A stretch of 64,000 nt of DNA from Diploscapter coronatus (lineage: Eukaryota > Nematoda > Chromadorea > Rhabditida > Rhabditidae), in assembly GCA_964036155.1 (NCBI GenBank), contig OZ038422.1:44477201-44541200 (forward strand), given 5' to 3'. The position numbers and the translations under genes were made by a program. Of the stretch, positions 1 to 12,370 are shown piece by piece. Each line of letters starts with the position of its first letter. Within the stretch, counting starts at the first letter, position 1. The notes beneath the pieces are model-generated. The model saw only the letters and a program-made list of their open reading frames with translations, was not told the DNA's origin and ran no database searches.

Positions 1-3000
1 GACGTAGACCAAGCTTGTAACTTTTTGGGCGACCAATGGTTTGTCGAGGCATTCGCGAAGAGAAATAACCTGAAGCTCTCGAAGGCGAGAAAGGATTGGC
101 GGTAAGTGGTGGAATTTTTTAAAGAATGACTATCTTCGGATAATTAGTAAAAATCGAATATTTTATCGAGGCATACCATATTTCCAGATACATGACCCAA
201 ATAGCTGGCTACGCAAAGCAATTCTCCAACGACACATCAAAGTTCTCAATTGACTTGTTGACGGTGAAAGGAGCTGGGCATTTGGTAGGAATCTTATACA
301 AAATTTAGAAAAATCACTCAATTTAGGTACCAGTAGACAGACCCGGACCATCTCTGCAAATGATTATTAATTTCTTCAGGAATCAAGTAAGAGTTCCTCG
401 TGAAGTTTTCCAAATATTGAAACTTTTTGATACAATGAAATTTTAGGACTATTCAAGTCCAGTAAGCTACGACACTAACCAGCACTACATGTTGGAGACT
501 TACAAAATCGCGCAACGAGTTTCTGCCGCGGCGATGAACACTTCGGTCGATAATTTGATCACGATTGATACGAAGAGAACCAAGAGAGGCAGCAGGAAAA
601 TGTACCAGAAGGGCCTAAGGTCACAAGTCCCTGTTCAAATCGACAACGATAAGCCGTTCGTCTCGAAGACGCATCCAGACTACATCGAGCATCCCGCACC
701 GCCTCCTCCTCCAGCAGGAAACAAGACAGACGACGAAGTCAGAGATCTGCCAGGATTGACCTTCGTCCCACCATTCGCTCACTACAGTGGATATTTGAAC
801 GCTTCACAGGGAAATTATCTGCATTATTGGTGAGACGACTTTCCATCAAAACTTTTCGATACAGGCTCATGTATCGTATGATTTAATAGACGTAACTTAT
901 GCTTTCAAACTGAAAACATCAATATTGTTCACTATTTTGAAGAGTAGTCCAATAAGTTTCGAGGAATTTCATAAATGTCTTTTTGCATTTGTCCACTTCA
1001 ATGTATTTGTCGTCTGGGTCGCACACAAAGATCCAAAAATGATATGAATCAATTCAGGTTCGTCGAAGCTCAAAGCAATCCCTCCGCTATGCCGCTGATT
1101 CTTTGGTTGAATGGAGGTATTTTGTCGGCAAAATTTGAAGTATGAACATGTGAACTCAGGTCCTGGATGCAGCTCTATGGGAGGCCTGTTGGAAGAACTT
1201 GGCCCGTTCCACGTCAACCAAGATGGCCAAACCATCTTCGAGAACGTCTTCGCCTGGAACAAGGTTGGCAACGTTCTGTTCCTCGAGTCGCCCCGTGATG
1301 TCGGCTACTCCTTCCGAAGCAATGAAGTCGGCCCTGACAACTTGTACAACGACGACAAGACTGCTAGTGATACTATTCTTGCGCTGCAAAGCTTCTTCGC
1401 CAAGTTCCCCGAGTACAAGAATCGACCATTCTTCATCACCGGAGAGAGCTATGGTGGAGTCTACGTCCCAACTTTGACGCTGGCACTGATCAACCAGATC
1501 CAGAGCAGCCAGATGTCATACGTCAATTTCTCAGGCATTGCGATTGGAAACGGCGAAATGAGCGAGATTCAACAGATCAACTCCGCGGTGCCTCTGCTCT
1601 ACTTCCGAGGCGAGCACGGCAAGGAGGACTGGGATGCCCTTCAGGTACTATATTTAGAGAGGCCAAATGAATTTCCAGGATTGATAATCATGGAGAAATG
1701 TTTTAGCAGTGTGGTCGATGAGATTAGTCGGAGCAGAATACTTTTTAGAACTCCAAAAGTGGCTCAGTAGGAGCAAAGTTATGCTCATTTTTGCGCGGAG
1801 ATTTTTCGGCAATCACTTCTCATTTTATTCGAAAAGCCATTTCTCACAGAGTTTCGACAAAATACGGAATTTGAATTTTATCCTTCGCAAAACTATCAGT
1901 TTCTGTGAAATTTCAACGCAAAGTCTTGTTATCCAACTGCACATCACGGTGGAGTGTTACTATCTGATGAAATAACTTTGAATTTTTCGCTGATTTTCAA
2001 CCCGAAAAACTTGTTGGAGTAGGCTTTCATTTTCAAGACACAGAAATTTTTAGAGGTTTCGGGGAAAGGCTCCAACTACAAAATTTGAGAAAAAATTCAG
2101 TGTATACTACAAAAACAAATTTCCATGATTATCAGCTAGGAGCCCGACCAGATGAGTCGGAAAAGAAATAGAAAAATTTCTAATGCATAATTCGAGTGCT
2201 AGCTCTGGAATTGTAGCATCTCTAGCCATATATTCTTGAAAGAAACTTAAAGATTGAGAAAAAAAGAATATCCACCATCATTTTGAACCTCGGTTTAAAA
2301 TTGAATATGGTTACAGATGTGCTGCAATTCGACGAAGACTCCACAGACCTACTGCGACTTCATGCAATACGTCCATCTAGACCCAGCAGGAAACGCCTGG
2401 CCGAAAGTCAATGACGACTCTCTAGCAGGAAAATGCGGTAGATTGGTCGTGCAGCAGGGATTCCTCGATGTCTGGACTACTGACAACGACGTGTACAACA
2501 CCTTCACGGACTGCTACGTCGTCCCTGGTAGTGTGCCAGAATCCGATCCCGGGGAGTTGGGAACCAGAAGGAAGCGAGAGATTCCACCGCTCATGAACAA
2601 ACGACTCTTCGTCAATCAGGCTGTAAGTTATAAGTAGCACGATTTTAAAAGTATGGAAGCCATCTTGTAAACTTTTCGAAATGTGTGGTGCACTTTTGCA
2701 TTTCGATGACAAGTCGGAAACTATTATTGGCAATTAAAATTTTTAATAGAGGAAGAATTTTGTAACGTAATTTTTAAAGCGAAAACATTAGGTTTAGGCG
2801 AAAATCAACTACTGGTCAACAGACGCTAACCAAGGCTTTACTTGCTTCTCTGGAGATACAGCCCAATCTTTCATGAACCTTGACTCTACTCGAAAGGCTC
2901 TCCACATCCCTGATTCCCTCGGCTATTGGACAGATTGCAACGACAACATGAATGCCATCTACCAGCAGCAGCACAATGACACTAGCGATGTGTTCAAGGC

Positions 3001-6000
3001 GATCTTCGCTTCGAATTACAAGCTCAGAATCTTGATCTACAATGGAGACGTCGATATGGCTTGTCAATTCTTGGGTACTTTTTATGTTTCGAAACTTAAC
3101 ATAGCTGGGGCACAAAACGATTTTCTGTCAGCATAACAAATACTTGTATCAATCTACTAGAAACGAGGCTAAAAATTGCAAATTCAGGCGACCAATGGTT
3201 CATCGAAAAATTGGCAGCGGACGTTGGAATGGCTGTAGGACAGAGACAGCCTTGGAACTACACCCAAGGAAGCCATTTATCCAGAACTGGTGGATACATC
3301 AAGAGATTCACGCTGAACAACAATCAAATCGTTCTAGACCAGATGACTGTCAAGGGAGGAGGACATTTCGTACGATAAAATTTAATGCAGCACTAGTAAA
3401 GAAGTAGTTTAGGTGCCGACTGATCGACCTGGACCTGCCCTGCAGGTAAACTTGCAAAATGAAAGAAAAGTCAAATATAATCAATTCGAAAATCGACAAT
3501 TTTAATGAGTTTCAAGCAATTTCTTGAGATGAAGAGTTTTTTTCCAAAACTAAACCCAGAGCTCATTCAGATGATCAACAACTTCGTGAACAACCAGGAC
3601 TACAACAAGAATCTGACGTTGGACATCACACCCAAGCCGCTTCTTCCTCAGTACCAGCCCCAAGTCCCACAGATGACTCGAAGATTGGCTGATCAGATCT
3701 TCGCTCTGCCTGGACTTACATTCCAGCCACAATTCAAGTCGCATGCTGGATATTTGAACGCTTCGCCAGGCAATTATCTCTTCTACTGGTTCTATGAGTC
3801 GCAGGGAGATTCGTCGGTTGACCCAGTAAGGTTTTCTTTTTGAAAATGAACACAAGATTTGAGACAAATTGCCAGAAATGGTCTGAAAGAAATGGCTATG
3901 CATATTTTTTGCAACATAGTCAAATCCTAGATACTTCTCTGGCTACAAGGTGGGCCAGGTTGCGCGAGTTCTGGAGGCGCTCTGGGCGAGATTGGACCCT
4001 ACTTCGTCAATCCTGACGGAACAACGCTATTTGAAAATGTCTACTCGTGGAATAAAGTAAGTTGTTTCGAAACTTTCAGCATATACTTATAAACTGAATT
4101 TGTATCATTGCCATAAGGATAAGTCGGTGTAAAAAGTTAAACACATTCAGGCAGCCAGTATTCTCGTCATTGACTCCCCCAGAAGAGTTGGGTTTTCTTA
4201 TCAGGACAACAGTACAAACAACGATACTTATTGGAACGACGATAAAGTATCTTAATATCCTATACAAGCTTAAGGTTGAGACATTTTCTTGGCACAAAAC
4301 AATCGTTTTTTTCCAGTATCTGTGTCATGATCTCTCGATCTCTCTCTTTCTATGCACTATTTCATCATCAAGAAAGAATTTCCAGACCGCCGATGACGTA
4401 TTCCTGGCTGTGACCGACTTCTTCAAAGCTTTCGGAAAGTTCAAGAAGAACCCATTCTTCATCAGTTCAGAATCTTATGGAGGAATCTACGCACCAGTTT
4501 CCACCTGGAAATTCATCCAGATGATCCAATCGAATCAGTCTGATATCAACTTGGTCGGCATGGCTGTCGGGAATGGAATGGTTTCGAACATTCAAGACGT
4601 TCGAACTCTGCCTGACTTCATGTATAATCATGGGTTCTATGGAAAGGAGTAAGAGTTGAAAAGTTTATCAAAGTAAAACTCGGTCAAGAGAAAAACGATA
4701 AGATTAGAGTTATTGACCAATTTTTATTTCGAAAAAACATGATCAGAAAATTATTGTTTAAACTCAATGGATCGTCTTTCAGCGTTTGGGATCAGCTTCG
4801 ACAGTGCTGTAAACGAGCCGATAACTCGACGTCTTACTACTGTACCTACGACGATTACATCTGGATTGATGATCAAGCCAATATTCTGCCGAAGAACTTC
4901 AGCGATCAAGCCTCGCAAAATTGTGCAAACCTCGTCGTGCAACTGTCCTATGAAAGGAACTGGCACTCTGGGTAATCTTTCAGAAATAAGCTTTTCGAAA
5001 AATTCTCCTGGTATGAAGAAGAAAGTATTGAGGAGAGAAAGTACTGTATGATCTGTCCAATAATGCTCAAATGCATTTCAAAGTGAAATAAATTTTACAT
5101 CTTCAGTAACGACGTCTACAATTTGTATCTCGACTGCTATAATTATCCGGCATCGAGTTCATCAAAAGCGAAAACGAACATTCGAAGGCCAGAAATGTCG
5201 AAGGACAATTCTCGATGGGAAGTGCACAAATTCATCAGCACCATCGCGCCAGCCATGGTCGATCCGGGCCAATTCGATCCTTTGACGACCGACAACATGG
5301 GCAGTTATCAGTGCTGGAACTACGGGGCTATCGGCTATTATTTGAATCAAGTAGGTTTCCCAGCTCTAGCCTGATTAAACTAAAAATCCTAATGATGATC
5401 GGTAGAACACTTTTGACGGAAAAATGAAATTGGAACAAAATTTAGCCCCACGTCCGTGACGCCCTTCACGTGCCTGATTTCGTTCAAGATTGGACCTTCT
5501 GCACGTAAGTATCCACATTTTTTTTACAAAATTCCGATTTACTGCATTTTAGCGACGCCATCAACTACCACATGCAATACAACGATACCACCAAGATTTT
5601 CACTGACATCATCGAAAGTAACTATCCTCTGAGGTAATTTAGTGAACTATAATCGAAAGACATTTATCAAAATTAAAGAATGCTGATTTACAACGGTGAC
5701 GCCGACACAGCTTGCTCGATGTTTGAGGCGCAGGGTCTGATTGAAGACATGGCCAGGAGTCAATATCTGGTAGCGTTCAACTCTTTACACTGATTGAGAA
5801 ATAAGCTTCTGAAGAGTAGAAAATCGGATTTACTACTTAGATTATCATGATATGTTCAAGATCCGTTCGAAATTTCAGTCAGTTCCCAGTCCTCGTGCCG
5901 CATGGAACTACGGTGGAGTCATCGCCGGGTACGTCAAACGGTTCCAGAAGAACAGCGCCGCAATCGATCTGATGACTGTTAAGGTACGTCAATCTTCAAG

Positions 6001-6854
6001 CAACGATGTTGAAGGATTACTCGGCTCATCTTGAAAAGTTGAGTTGGGTATAATCTGCATTTTCAATGACCACATGAGAGGTGCACGAACTTCGACTTCG
6101 AAGAATTGTTAGCAATGTCGACATCGATATCTGCCATAACAAATTTCAAATTATAGGATCGTGCAACCTAAACAACACATCTTCTACAACAATTTATAAT
6201 TTTTAGAACCAAAATGAAATACTAGTTTAGGGTGCTGGCCACGCAGTTCCTATAACTCGCCCTGGTCCATCGCTTCAAATGATCACTAACTTCCTCCAGA
6301 ACAATAAGGACTACAGCACTCCGCTATCGTTCGATCTGAGGAGACAACCTCTATTGCCGCAATTTACGGTTAGTATCTTTTGAAGAGAATCAGGATGATT
6401 TTATTCCGGATGAATTTCAGGAACAAGGAGATGGTTCCGCCACAACTACACAAGCCACTCCATCACCACCAGGTATTTTTTAATTCAATAAAATTCTATC
6501 AAAATAACTAGAAAACTAAAGGTTCTATACAATCATTCAAATTTTTCTACTCGAAACATTATTTTAGCAACATCAACACCTCCTCCAAATGATAGTTCTA
6601 CTCAAACACCACCTCCAGTGGCAACTACAAAGTCCACTCAAGCACCACCTCCAGTAACAACTACAAAGTCCACTCAAGCACCACCTCCAGTAACAACTAC
6701 AGGAGCTACTCAAGCACCATCTTCAGTATCAACTGAAGGGTCCACTCAAACATCACCTCTAGTAACAACTACAAGGTTCACTCAATCATTCTTCAATTTG
6801 AATTTCATCTCGTTACTGTTATCATGTGCTATTCTAGCCCGGCATTTATTGTAA
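1..6854 (+). CDS. Tandem-domain serine carboxypeptidase (S10), 5'-truncated by the window
   Basis: This is a multi-exon gene encoding at least three tandem peptidase S10 domains; the first starts before the window. Exons: 1-101, 188-284, 327-386, 447-829, 1058-1116, 1160-1644, 2317-2622, 2798-3074, 3188-3369, 3413-3445, 3571-3825, 3931-4056, 4151-4246, 4386-4648, 4783-4971, 5107-5350, 5446-5504, 5553-5633, 5679-5769, 5879-5983, 6231-6368, 6421-6472, 6568-6854. They total 3969 bases (1322 residues plus stop), and all phases agree. The first partial domain enters at its aspartate loop ([10 protein letters not shown]) and has the His motif KGAGH near 270. Domain two has NGGPGC, GESYGG (about 1440), NGDVD (about 3050) and KGGGH (about 3355). 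Domain three has QGGPGC, SESYGG (about 4470), NGDAD (about 5695) and KGAGH (about 6230). Each therefore keeps a potential Ser-Asp-His triad. Inter-domain linkers carry dibasic runs (RRKR near 2575). The protein ends in Thr/Pro repeats and a hydrophobic tail, so it is probably secreted or surface-anchored, as inferred from family and composition. Nematodes have long multi-domain S10 proteins of this kind. Confidence 0.9.
6610..6775 (+). repeat. 36-base coding minisatellite (Thr/Gln/Pro repeat)
   Basis: About four and a half tandem copies of a 12-residue unit of the form [12 protein letters not shown] lie in the last exon of the carboxypeptidase. The two central units are almost identical in DNA (6638-6709), while outer units have drifted. 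The composition fits an O-glycosylated stalk placing the peptidase domains above the membrane; the role is inferred. Confidence 0.8.
6784..6854 (+). other. Hydrophobic C-terminal tail of the carboxypeptidase (GPI signal or membrane anchor)
   Basis: After the Thr-rich stalk the protein ends in about 22 mostly hydrophobic residues ([19 protein letters not shown]) directly before the stop. This position and length suit a GPI-attachment signal or a short C-terminal membrane anchor. No basic cytoplasmic tail follows, which favours GPI. Confidence 0.5.
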
Positions 6855-7231
6855 TTGTAAACTCTTAAGCGATATCATCGTTTCTAATAGGTAAACCAAA
6901 TATTATGAAGAAACAAGATTTGTTAGAGACGATGATTTTTCTTGCTAGCTTTAAAATTTGAAATTTCGATTGCGCAATTTTTGAAAGTCAAATCCTACAG
7001 GTTTCACAAATTCAGCCTCAATTGTTATTCGCTCATTTACTTTCCTGACGGTATTTTTTAAACGAATAAAAATATTGTAATAATGAATCTTGCCTAATGG
7101 GCTTGATCATCCTCAACAGCGCATGAAAAGGTCAATCAAAGTGTAGATGTTATTGAATGATAGACCAATAATTTTCCTCTTAACTTGCAAATTTTTTAGC
7201 GTTTTCAGGTTATTTCGTCGATGTTCATTAT

Positions 7232-7655
7232 TGTCCATTGTGAATGACAAGTGCGTCGACAGTACCCTTCGCGAAAGAGGAAAGTGAGAAACGCATCGCG
7301 CTCTCATGCGTTGCGGCCTTCATTATGAGGAGAATTGGTCACACGAAATTTTCATTTTCACCTATTATTTTTCTATTTTTTGTCAAAGAAAACCGTAAAA
7401 ATGTTTAAATTTCAATAAATCGTCTAAAAATCGCTAAAAAGCGGGATAACAGCAAATTTTCACTCAACAGTCGATAATCTAATCATAATTAGTACTAATT
7501 GTCATTAATTAGCGGATGATTACGAAATTTCGACAGAAAATCAAAAAATAATGGGAACCTTTCCTGAAAAATGCTTTTCACAATGAAAGCCGCAACTCAT
7601 GAGAACGCGACGCGTTTCGCACCTTCCCTGTTGCGAAGGGCACTAAGCAATGGAC
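7232..7655. mobile_element. MITE-like element with long imperfect terminal inverted repeats
   Basis: The left end (tgtccattgtgaatgac) and the reverse complement of the right end (tgtccattgcttagtgc) match. The match continues inward for roughly 100 bases through shared blocks such as acccttcgc/gcccttcgc, gaaacgcatcgcg/gaaacgcgtcgcg and ctcatgcgttgcgg/ctcatgagttgcgg. There is no internal coding frame. A target-site duplication is not obvious. It is a non-autonomous DNA element by structure; the family is unknown. Confidence 0.65.
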
Positions 7656-8392
7656 ACCTCGTTTACAATCGATAATATTACTTAGAATAAATTTGCATGT
7701 TATTGTAATAGTGATTAATCTAGAATTTGATAACTGTAGTGACGCTGCAATTCATTACTCATGGTTATAGGTAGGCATTTATTACTGATTACTGTGATTG
7801 CTTGATTATGATATTTGATTGTTTTATCAATAGTGTATATTGCGACTAATAAATCATTTAGCTGATTGTGTGTCGTGAAATTTAATTCCTATTCAAATTA
7901 AATATGATTCTAGTATACTCTTTTTTTTTTTTTAAATAACACGATTTTACGGAGTATTCAAATATTCGCCAGTTTAAAGTACTTATTTATTTAGAGAGCG
8001 CAAGTGACTTCTCAAATTCAATGTTGCTGGGATTTGAATCTTGCAGTAATATTACTGGACTGTTCAAATACTCAAATCAAAAAGAAATCTTCATTCCTTT
8101 CATTTTGTCTCAAGTAATCACCATTGACAACATCAATGAGGGGTTTTGTTTCAGATCTCACTGATTTCGGACCGAGTAAAACAAGTCACTTCTTCAGGGT
8201 TTATATAAAGTTTCTTGGATCTACGCTGCACATTAACGGATTTTTCATTCGTAGACTTTAGCACTTGTCTGGAAACGTTACGAAATGTTTCAACATTCGA
8301 CTAAAATCGCTGAATTTTCGAATATTTGTACTTGATTAACACAGACATGGACTTTTGCTTGAACTATTTTTCTTTCATTTGTGCCCTCCTGT

Positions 8393-8836
8393 GGAAGGCT
8401 GTTCCAAAATTTTGTTAGACCACTTCTTTCGAAGAGTCAGAACGTTGTTAATACCTCAAACTTGGGTAATTAAACCGAAGATAACGGTGAAAATCGGCAG
8501 ATATACTGCATTTGTTCTGTATAGAAGGAAAGAACGCAGAGGTACTTTCTCTCTCTGAAGCCTCTTTAGCTTTTGAGATATTTCACTCTATTTTCTTCTC
8601 TACCATCTATCGAAAGTGCATAGTCTCTTATCTAGAGCGCGAAGAATAATAGTAGCTGTTTAAAGGAGGTAACAGAGAGAGAAAGTACCTCTGCGTTCTT
8701 GCCCGTAATATGACACAGAAGCATCATATTTCCCGATTTTCGCCGTTATCTTCGGTTTAATTACCCAAGTTTGAGGTATTAACAACGTTCTGACTCTTCG
8801 AAAGAAGTGGTCATTCGAAATTTTGGAACGCTTCTC
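8393..8836. repeat. Large inverted repeat (foldback), arms about 168 bases
   Basis: The arm at about 8393-8561 pairs with the arm at about 8668-8836 in reverse complement at high identity, including cagaggtactttctctctct and cttcgaaagaagtggtc-type blocks, around a loop of about 105 bases. The arms differ most near 8500-8530 and 8700-8730. It could be a foldback transposable element or a long-hairpin RNA source. Confidence 0.75.
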
Positions 8837-9218
8837 AATATGAGAAGCAGAAATTATAGCACGAGGAGAAAATGAGAATATTTTATTCTTTATCCAAATA
8901 ATGATTTTTATCGAATAAGTTAAGAGTTGAAATGAAGCATCGCATGCAGCAATCCGTTGTAACTATCGTTGCTATTTGCACTCCGATTTGTTTTATCCGA
9001 ATCACTTTTGGTAGGTCCAATAGCGATCAATTTTAACGTATCTGCAGACAGTAATTTACTCGCTATGTACTTTCCTGTAAAAGCAATTTTTTAGTTGCTA
9101 GATCTATTTTTTTTTTCGAAAATTTTTTGTAGCAAAAGTTTCTTGGTACCTCCTGTTTATAAGTTAAATTGTTCACGGAATACGGAACGGAATTCCGTTA
9201 CAGTCCTGATCCGGAACG

Positions 9219-9270
9219 CTTTTGCGATTGTCCAGACCCCTTTGTTAGTTATTCGTGGAATGTCTCTTAA
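9219..9270 (+). repeat. Fragment of a dispersed repeat related to the 59442-59856 element
   Basis: The stretch from cttttgcgattgtccagacc to tggaatgtctctta closely resembles 59812-59865, the right end of the terminal-inverted-repeat element near the window end. Only one end is present here, so it is a solo or decayed copy. A 12-base perfect palindrome (acggaattccgt, 9187-9198) lies just before it. Confidence 0.5.
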
Positions 9271-10029
9271 TTAAAATGAACACCTCTTACTCTCTTCCTC
9301 CTGAGCACGTTGTATCTGAATGCGAGATGACATCCGAAATTGAACAAATCATTGTTCAACCAATTAAAACTCCTTTATTTATTTATTTCGAATCCCTGAT
9401 CGTTTGTCCAAATTATTAATTTTATGATAAAATTTCTTTTTGCAAAATATTCGACATCACTATTCTCTTATCAGTTTCTTTTTTTTAATAAAAACTGAAT
9501 AAGTTCAACGAAAGTTAACAAGTGCATATGAAAAATCCTAGTCATATTTGGACTACGAAAATATTGAACTTCAGGACAAAATATCAACTTACAATAACTT
9601 ATTTCGAGACTTGATCATAATTAAAGCTTGCTTAGAATTTAATGAATTTAAGGTGTTTTTAATTATATTAAGTTATCTCTCTAAGCTTCATCTTAACTAT
9701 ACTATACAACTCTAAAAATTGTCCTGTTATTCTATTGATATAACACCGCATGCAAAATTATAGATTATCAGGTATGCAATTAAAATCTGCACCTGCAGAT
9801 AACACACGTTAGATGCAAAACCGATCAGTAGTAATTATAACGCACTACATAGCCTAATTATCCTTGCATTACTTCTTCGTACAAAATAGCACGACTGATA
9901 TTCACCTATTTGTGGAATGGCCAATTTAGTACAATCCAAGATTCTGATTCATTCGTGCTGTTACAATTATAACACTAACTAGTTCGATGTTAGCTATTAG
10001 AAATTATGCCTAACTAACTTTAAACAAAG

Positions 10030-11796
10030 ATGATTGAATGTCCACCATTCGTAAAAGATACTCCGATTTATTATGCCATGCTCCATATCATTTACTTCTT
10101 ATCAACATTCGAGGGGATGTTCGTAATAGCTGCAATCGCTTTGAGATGTCCGAAAAATGTCAAAGCCATCAAAGTTCAACTTATTCTTATGCTGCTTGTT
10201 GGAAATATCGCCATATTTATGCCTACGGAAGGTAAACTTTATAATTTTCATTTTACTGTCGTTTCTCTTAAATAAAAGTAATATTTTTAACGAGCCGCAC
10301 TCATTTTTCCAGAACCCAAATATTAAAGATAAACTATTTTTGTAATAGCGAGAGCATGCATAAATTGTCAGGAATGTTACAAAAAAAACCGCGCAAAGTT
10401 CGATTTCTGGACTTCAATACCAAATGTGTAAAACATTTTTATTTAGAAAAGATAAAACGATCACATATTGTTGCAGGATTGAAGATCACCTTCTACTCAC
10501 CATTCTTTCTTTATAAAACCGAGGGTCTGTTGAATTGTTTGAATCTAAACCCGAACGTCCAATTGATGCTCATGTTCTCCGTCATATTTTCAACGATGGC
10601 TATCATCACGTACTTATTCTATCTAATTAGAAATTCTTTTCTATTTTAGAGAAATGTTTCTAACCCGGCTGAAAGCGATAGTGAGTTACAAGAAGAAATC
10701 GTACAAATTGATGGCAGCTAATTTCCTGACGAAGCTGATCTTTACCATAATGATTCTCTCGCCAATCGTCAATTGCTTCGAAAATATCTACTATAAAACT
10801 GGCGTTTACTGCAAAGACAATGTTTGGGACCGTTATGAGGTAAGCAATTGAAATGCAGTTTCAATTTAACAGATAATTTTGTATTAGGTAAGAAAAATTA
10901 TGAAAGTGATATCGTAAAGTACAAATTTGAGACGCACTATAAAGCTCACTCAATATTTGTAAAGATTTCTCTTTTTGGTTTTAGTATGGTTTTCAGTGAG
11001 CCTAAATTCGAAGAAAATAAACCATTTTGTAGAACTACACATGCGCCTGGTCTTTAAAGGAAGTTGGTGCCTGTGGATATTCATTCGATAACGAAACGAA
11101 CGTTTACGAAACTCGGACCTATTGGCATGGAGTCATCAGGCAACACGCTTTTCGGATGATTTCATTCATTGTGATAACTGGAATGCGTATGAAGCAATTT
11201 TGAAACGATGAAATAGTTTGAAGATAAAATTCAGTAGCAGGCATAATTTCTCACATGACTTATGTTGAACTGCGACATTTTCGAGGCCTTACATCTCTGA
11301 CGAAGAGCAAAACTGATATTATTCTAGTGAAGGATGCAATTTCTCAGGTCATAGTTATTGCTTATTTATTGTTCAACTTGTAATCTTCTATATTTAGATC
11401 TTCATACTATCTGCATTTTTGTTAATACCAGCGACAATTGCTGTGATTCAAGTCGTCTATGAAATATTCTGGCAGATAAGTTGAACCTATCAGAATGAAA
11501 TAATTTCTGAATTTCAGGATCTGACGAATTTCGCCATTTTAATGGCCTGTTCGACAGGCTTATTCTACGTTACTTATCAGGTTTTGTTTCTGAGTTACGT
11601 GAGAGAAGCATCTCTGGGTCTTCTTCGCATGATTTTCAGACGCGAAGAAAGGTTCGAATTTTTCGACGTAAAATTATGCTTCACTAACATATCGATATAC
11701 ATAGCGAGCGTAAGTTTGAAAAACATAGTCACTCCAATATGGATAATCTGCTCGAAGAACTATCTAATTCGAATAAAATTTGACAGGATTACATAG
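10030..11796 (+). CDS. Serpentine chemoreceptor, Str-superfamily-like, with a defective splice donor
   Basis: Seven exons give a 382-residue seven-helix protein: 10030-10231, 10477-10609, 10650-10839, 11033-11186, 11235-11347, 11398-11475, 11518-11796. Total length is 1149 bases and all junction phases agree. The segment LTKSKTDIILVKDAISQ followed by a long helix resembles the 'T..L..alliQ' cytoplasmic-loop/helix-6 signature of Str/Srh-type receptors. Extracellular cysteines lie in the fourth exon. The start was chosen as the first ATG of a frame running into helix 1. The intron after exon six begins AT rather than GT (CAG|ATAAGTT), while the phase demands a splice exactly there, so the allele may be non-functional. 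The C-terminus after about 11640 is uncertain because the frame could instead be spliced. The exact receptor class is not fixed. Confidence 0.65.
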
Positions 11797-12370
11797 GTTT
11801 AGTGATTACGCGCATCAAATTTTGAAATATGCAATATGTACTTGTTATTCTTGAAAACTTACGCTCTAAAATTCCCTTCGCTACAGTATTTTTTCATAAA
11901 TAAGACTATTATCGAACTTTAATATTTTGATAATATGCACGCAATAATTGTTTCTAGGATTAATATCAACATTACGATCAAAATTGTAGCATTACATTAT
12001 TCTACCCGAAGTCTGCGAATGAAGAAACACTTCTAGAGGAGACGTACATTTAGAGCACTTCGAACATACCCAATCTGTCATTATCTGTGTTGTCATGAAA
12101 CTGATTTTTGTGTCATCTATTTTAGGAAAAAGTTACTAGGTGGAAGTAAATATTTGTTTGAAAATTGCAAAATTCGATCTTTAAACATTATGAATTTAAA
12201 TTTATCTTTTTATTTTTCAAATCTTCACATTTTCAATTGTGATGAAAATATTGAGCAAGTGAATTGCACCAAATATACACGCATATTTAAGTAATACAAA
12301 CTAAACAAAACTATGATAGTGGTAAATATCTAGCTTCATATTCGAGGAGGAACTAACCGAATAAAAATGA
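11797..12370. other. Intergenic region between convergent genes
   Basis: This AT-rich spacer holds the 3' flanks of the upstream receptor (+) and the MIOS-like gene (-). No open frame of note and no repeat were recognised. Confidence 0.6.

Larger units (their letters stand above)
6855..10029. other. Intergenic spacer with foldback elements
   Basis: No convincing gene is seen. An AATAAA-type polyadenylation signal for the upstream gene lies near 7063. The spacer holds a MITE-like element (7232-7655), a long foldback (8393-8836) and a fragment related to the element at 59442 (9219-9270). The remainder is AT-rich with no recognised feature; short open frames here overlap the foldbacks. Confidence 0.7.

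Noticed and set aside
1156..1477. Frames antisense to and out of frame with the carboxypeptidase
   Set aside because: They are shadows of the long catalytic exon 1160-1644.
6618..6854. Stand-alone Thr/Pro-rich small protein
   Set aside because: It is the last exon of the carboxypeptidase, joined in phase through 6421-6472.
7980..8060. Possible tRNA-like promoter box (gggatttgaatc)
   Set aside because: No cloverleaf or matching A-box could be folded around it.
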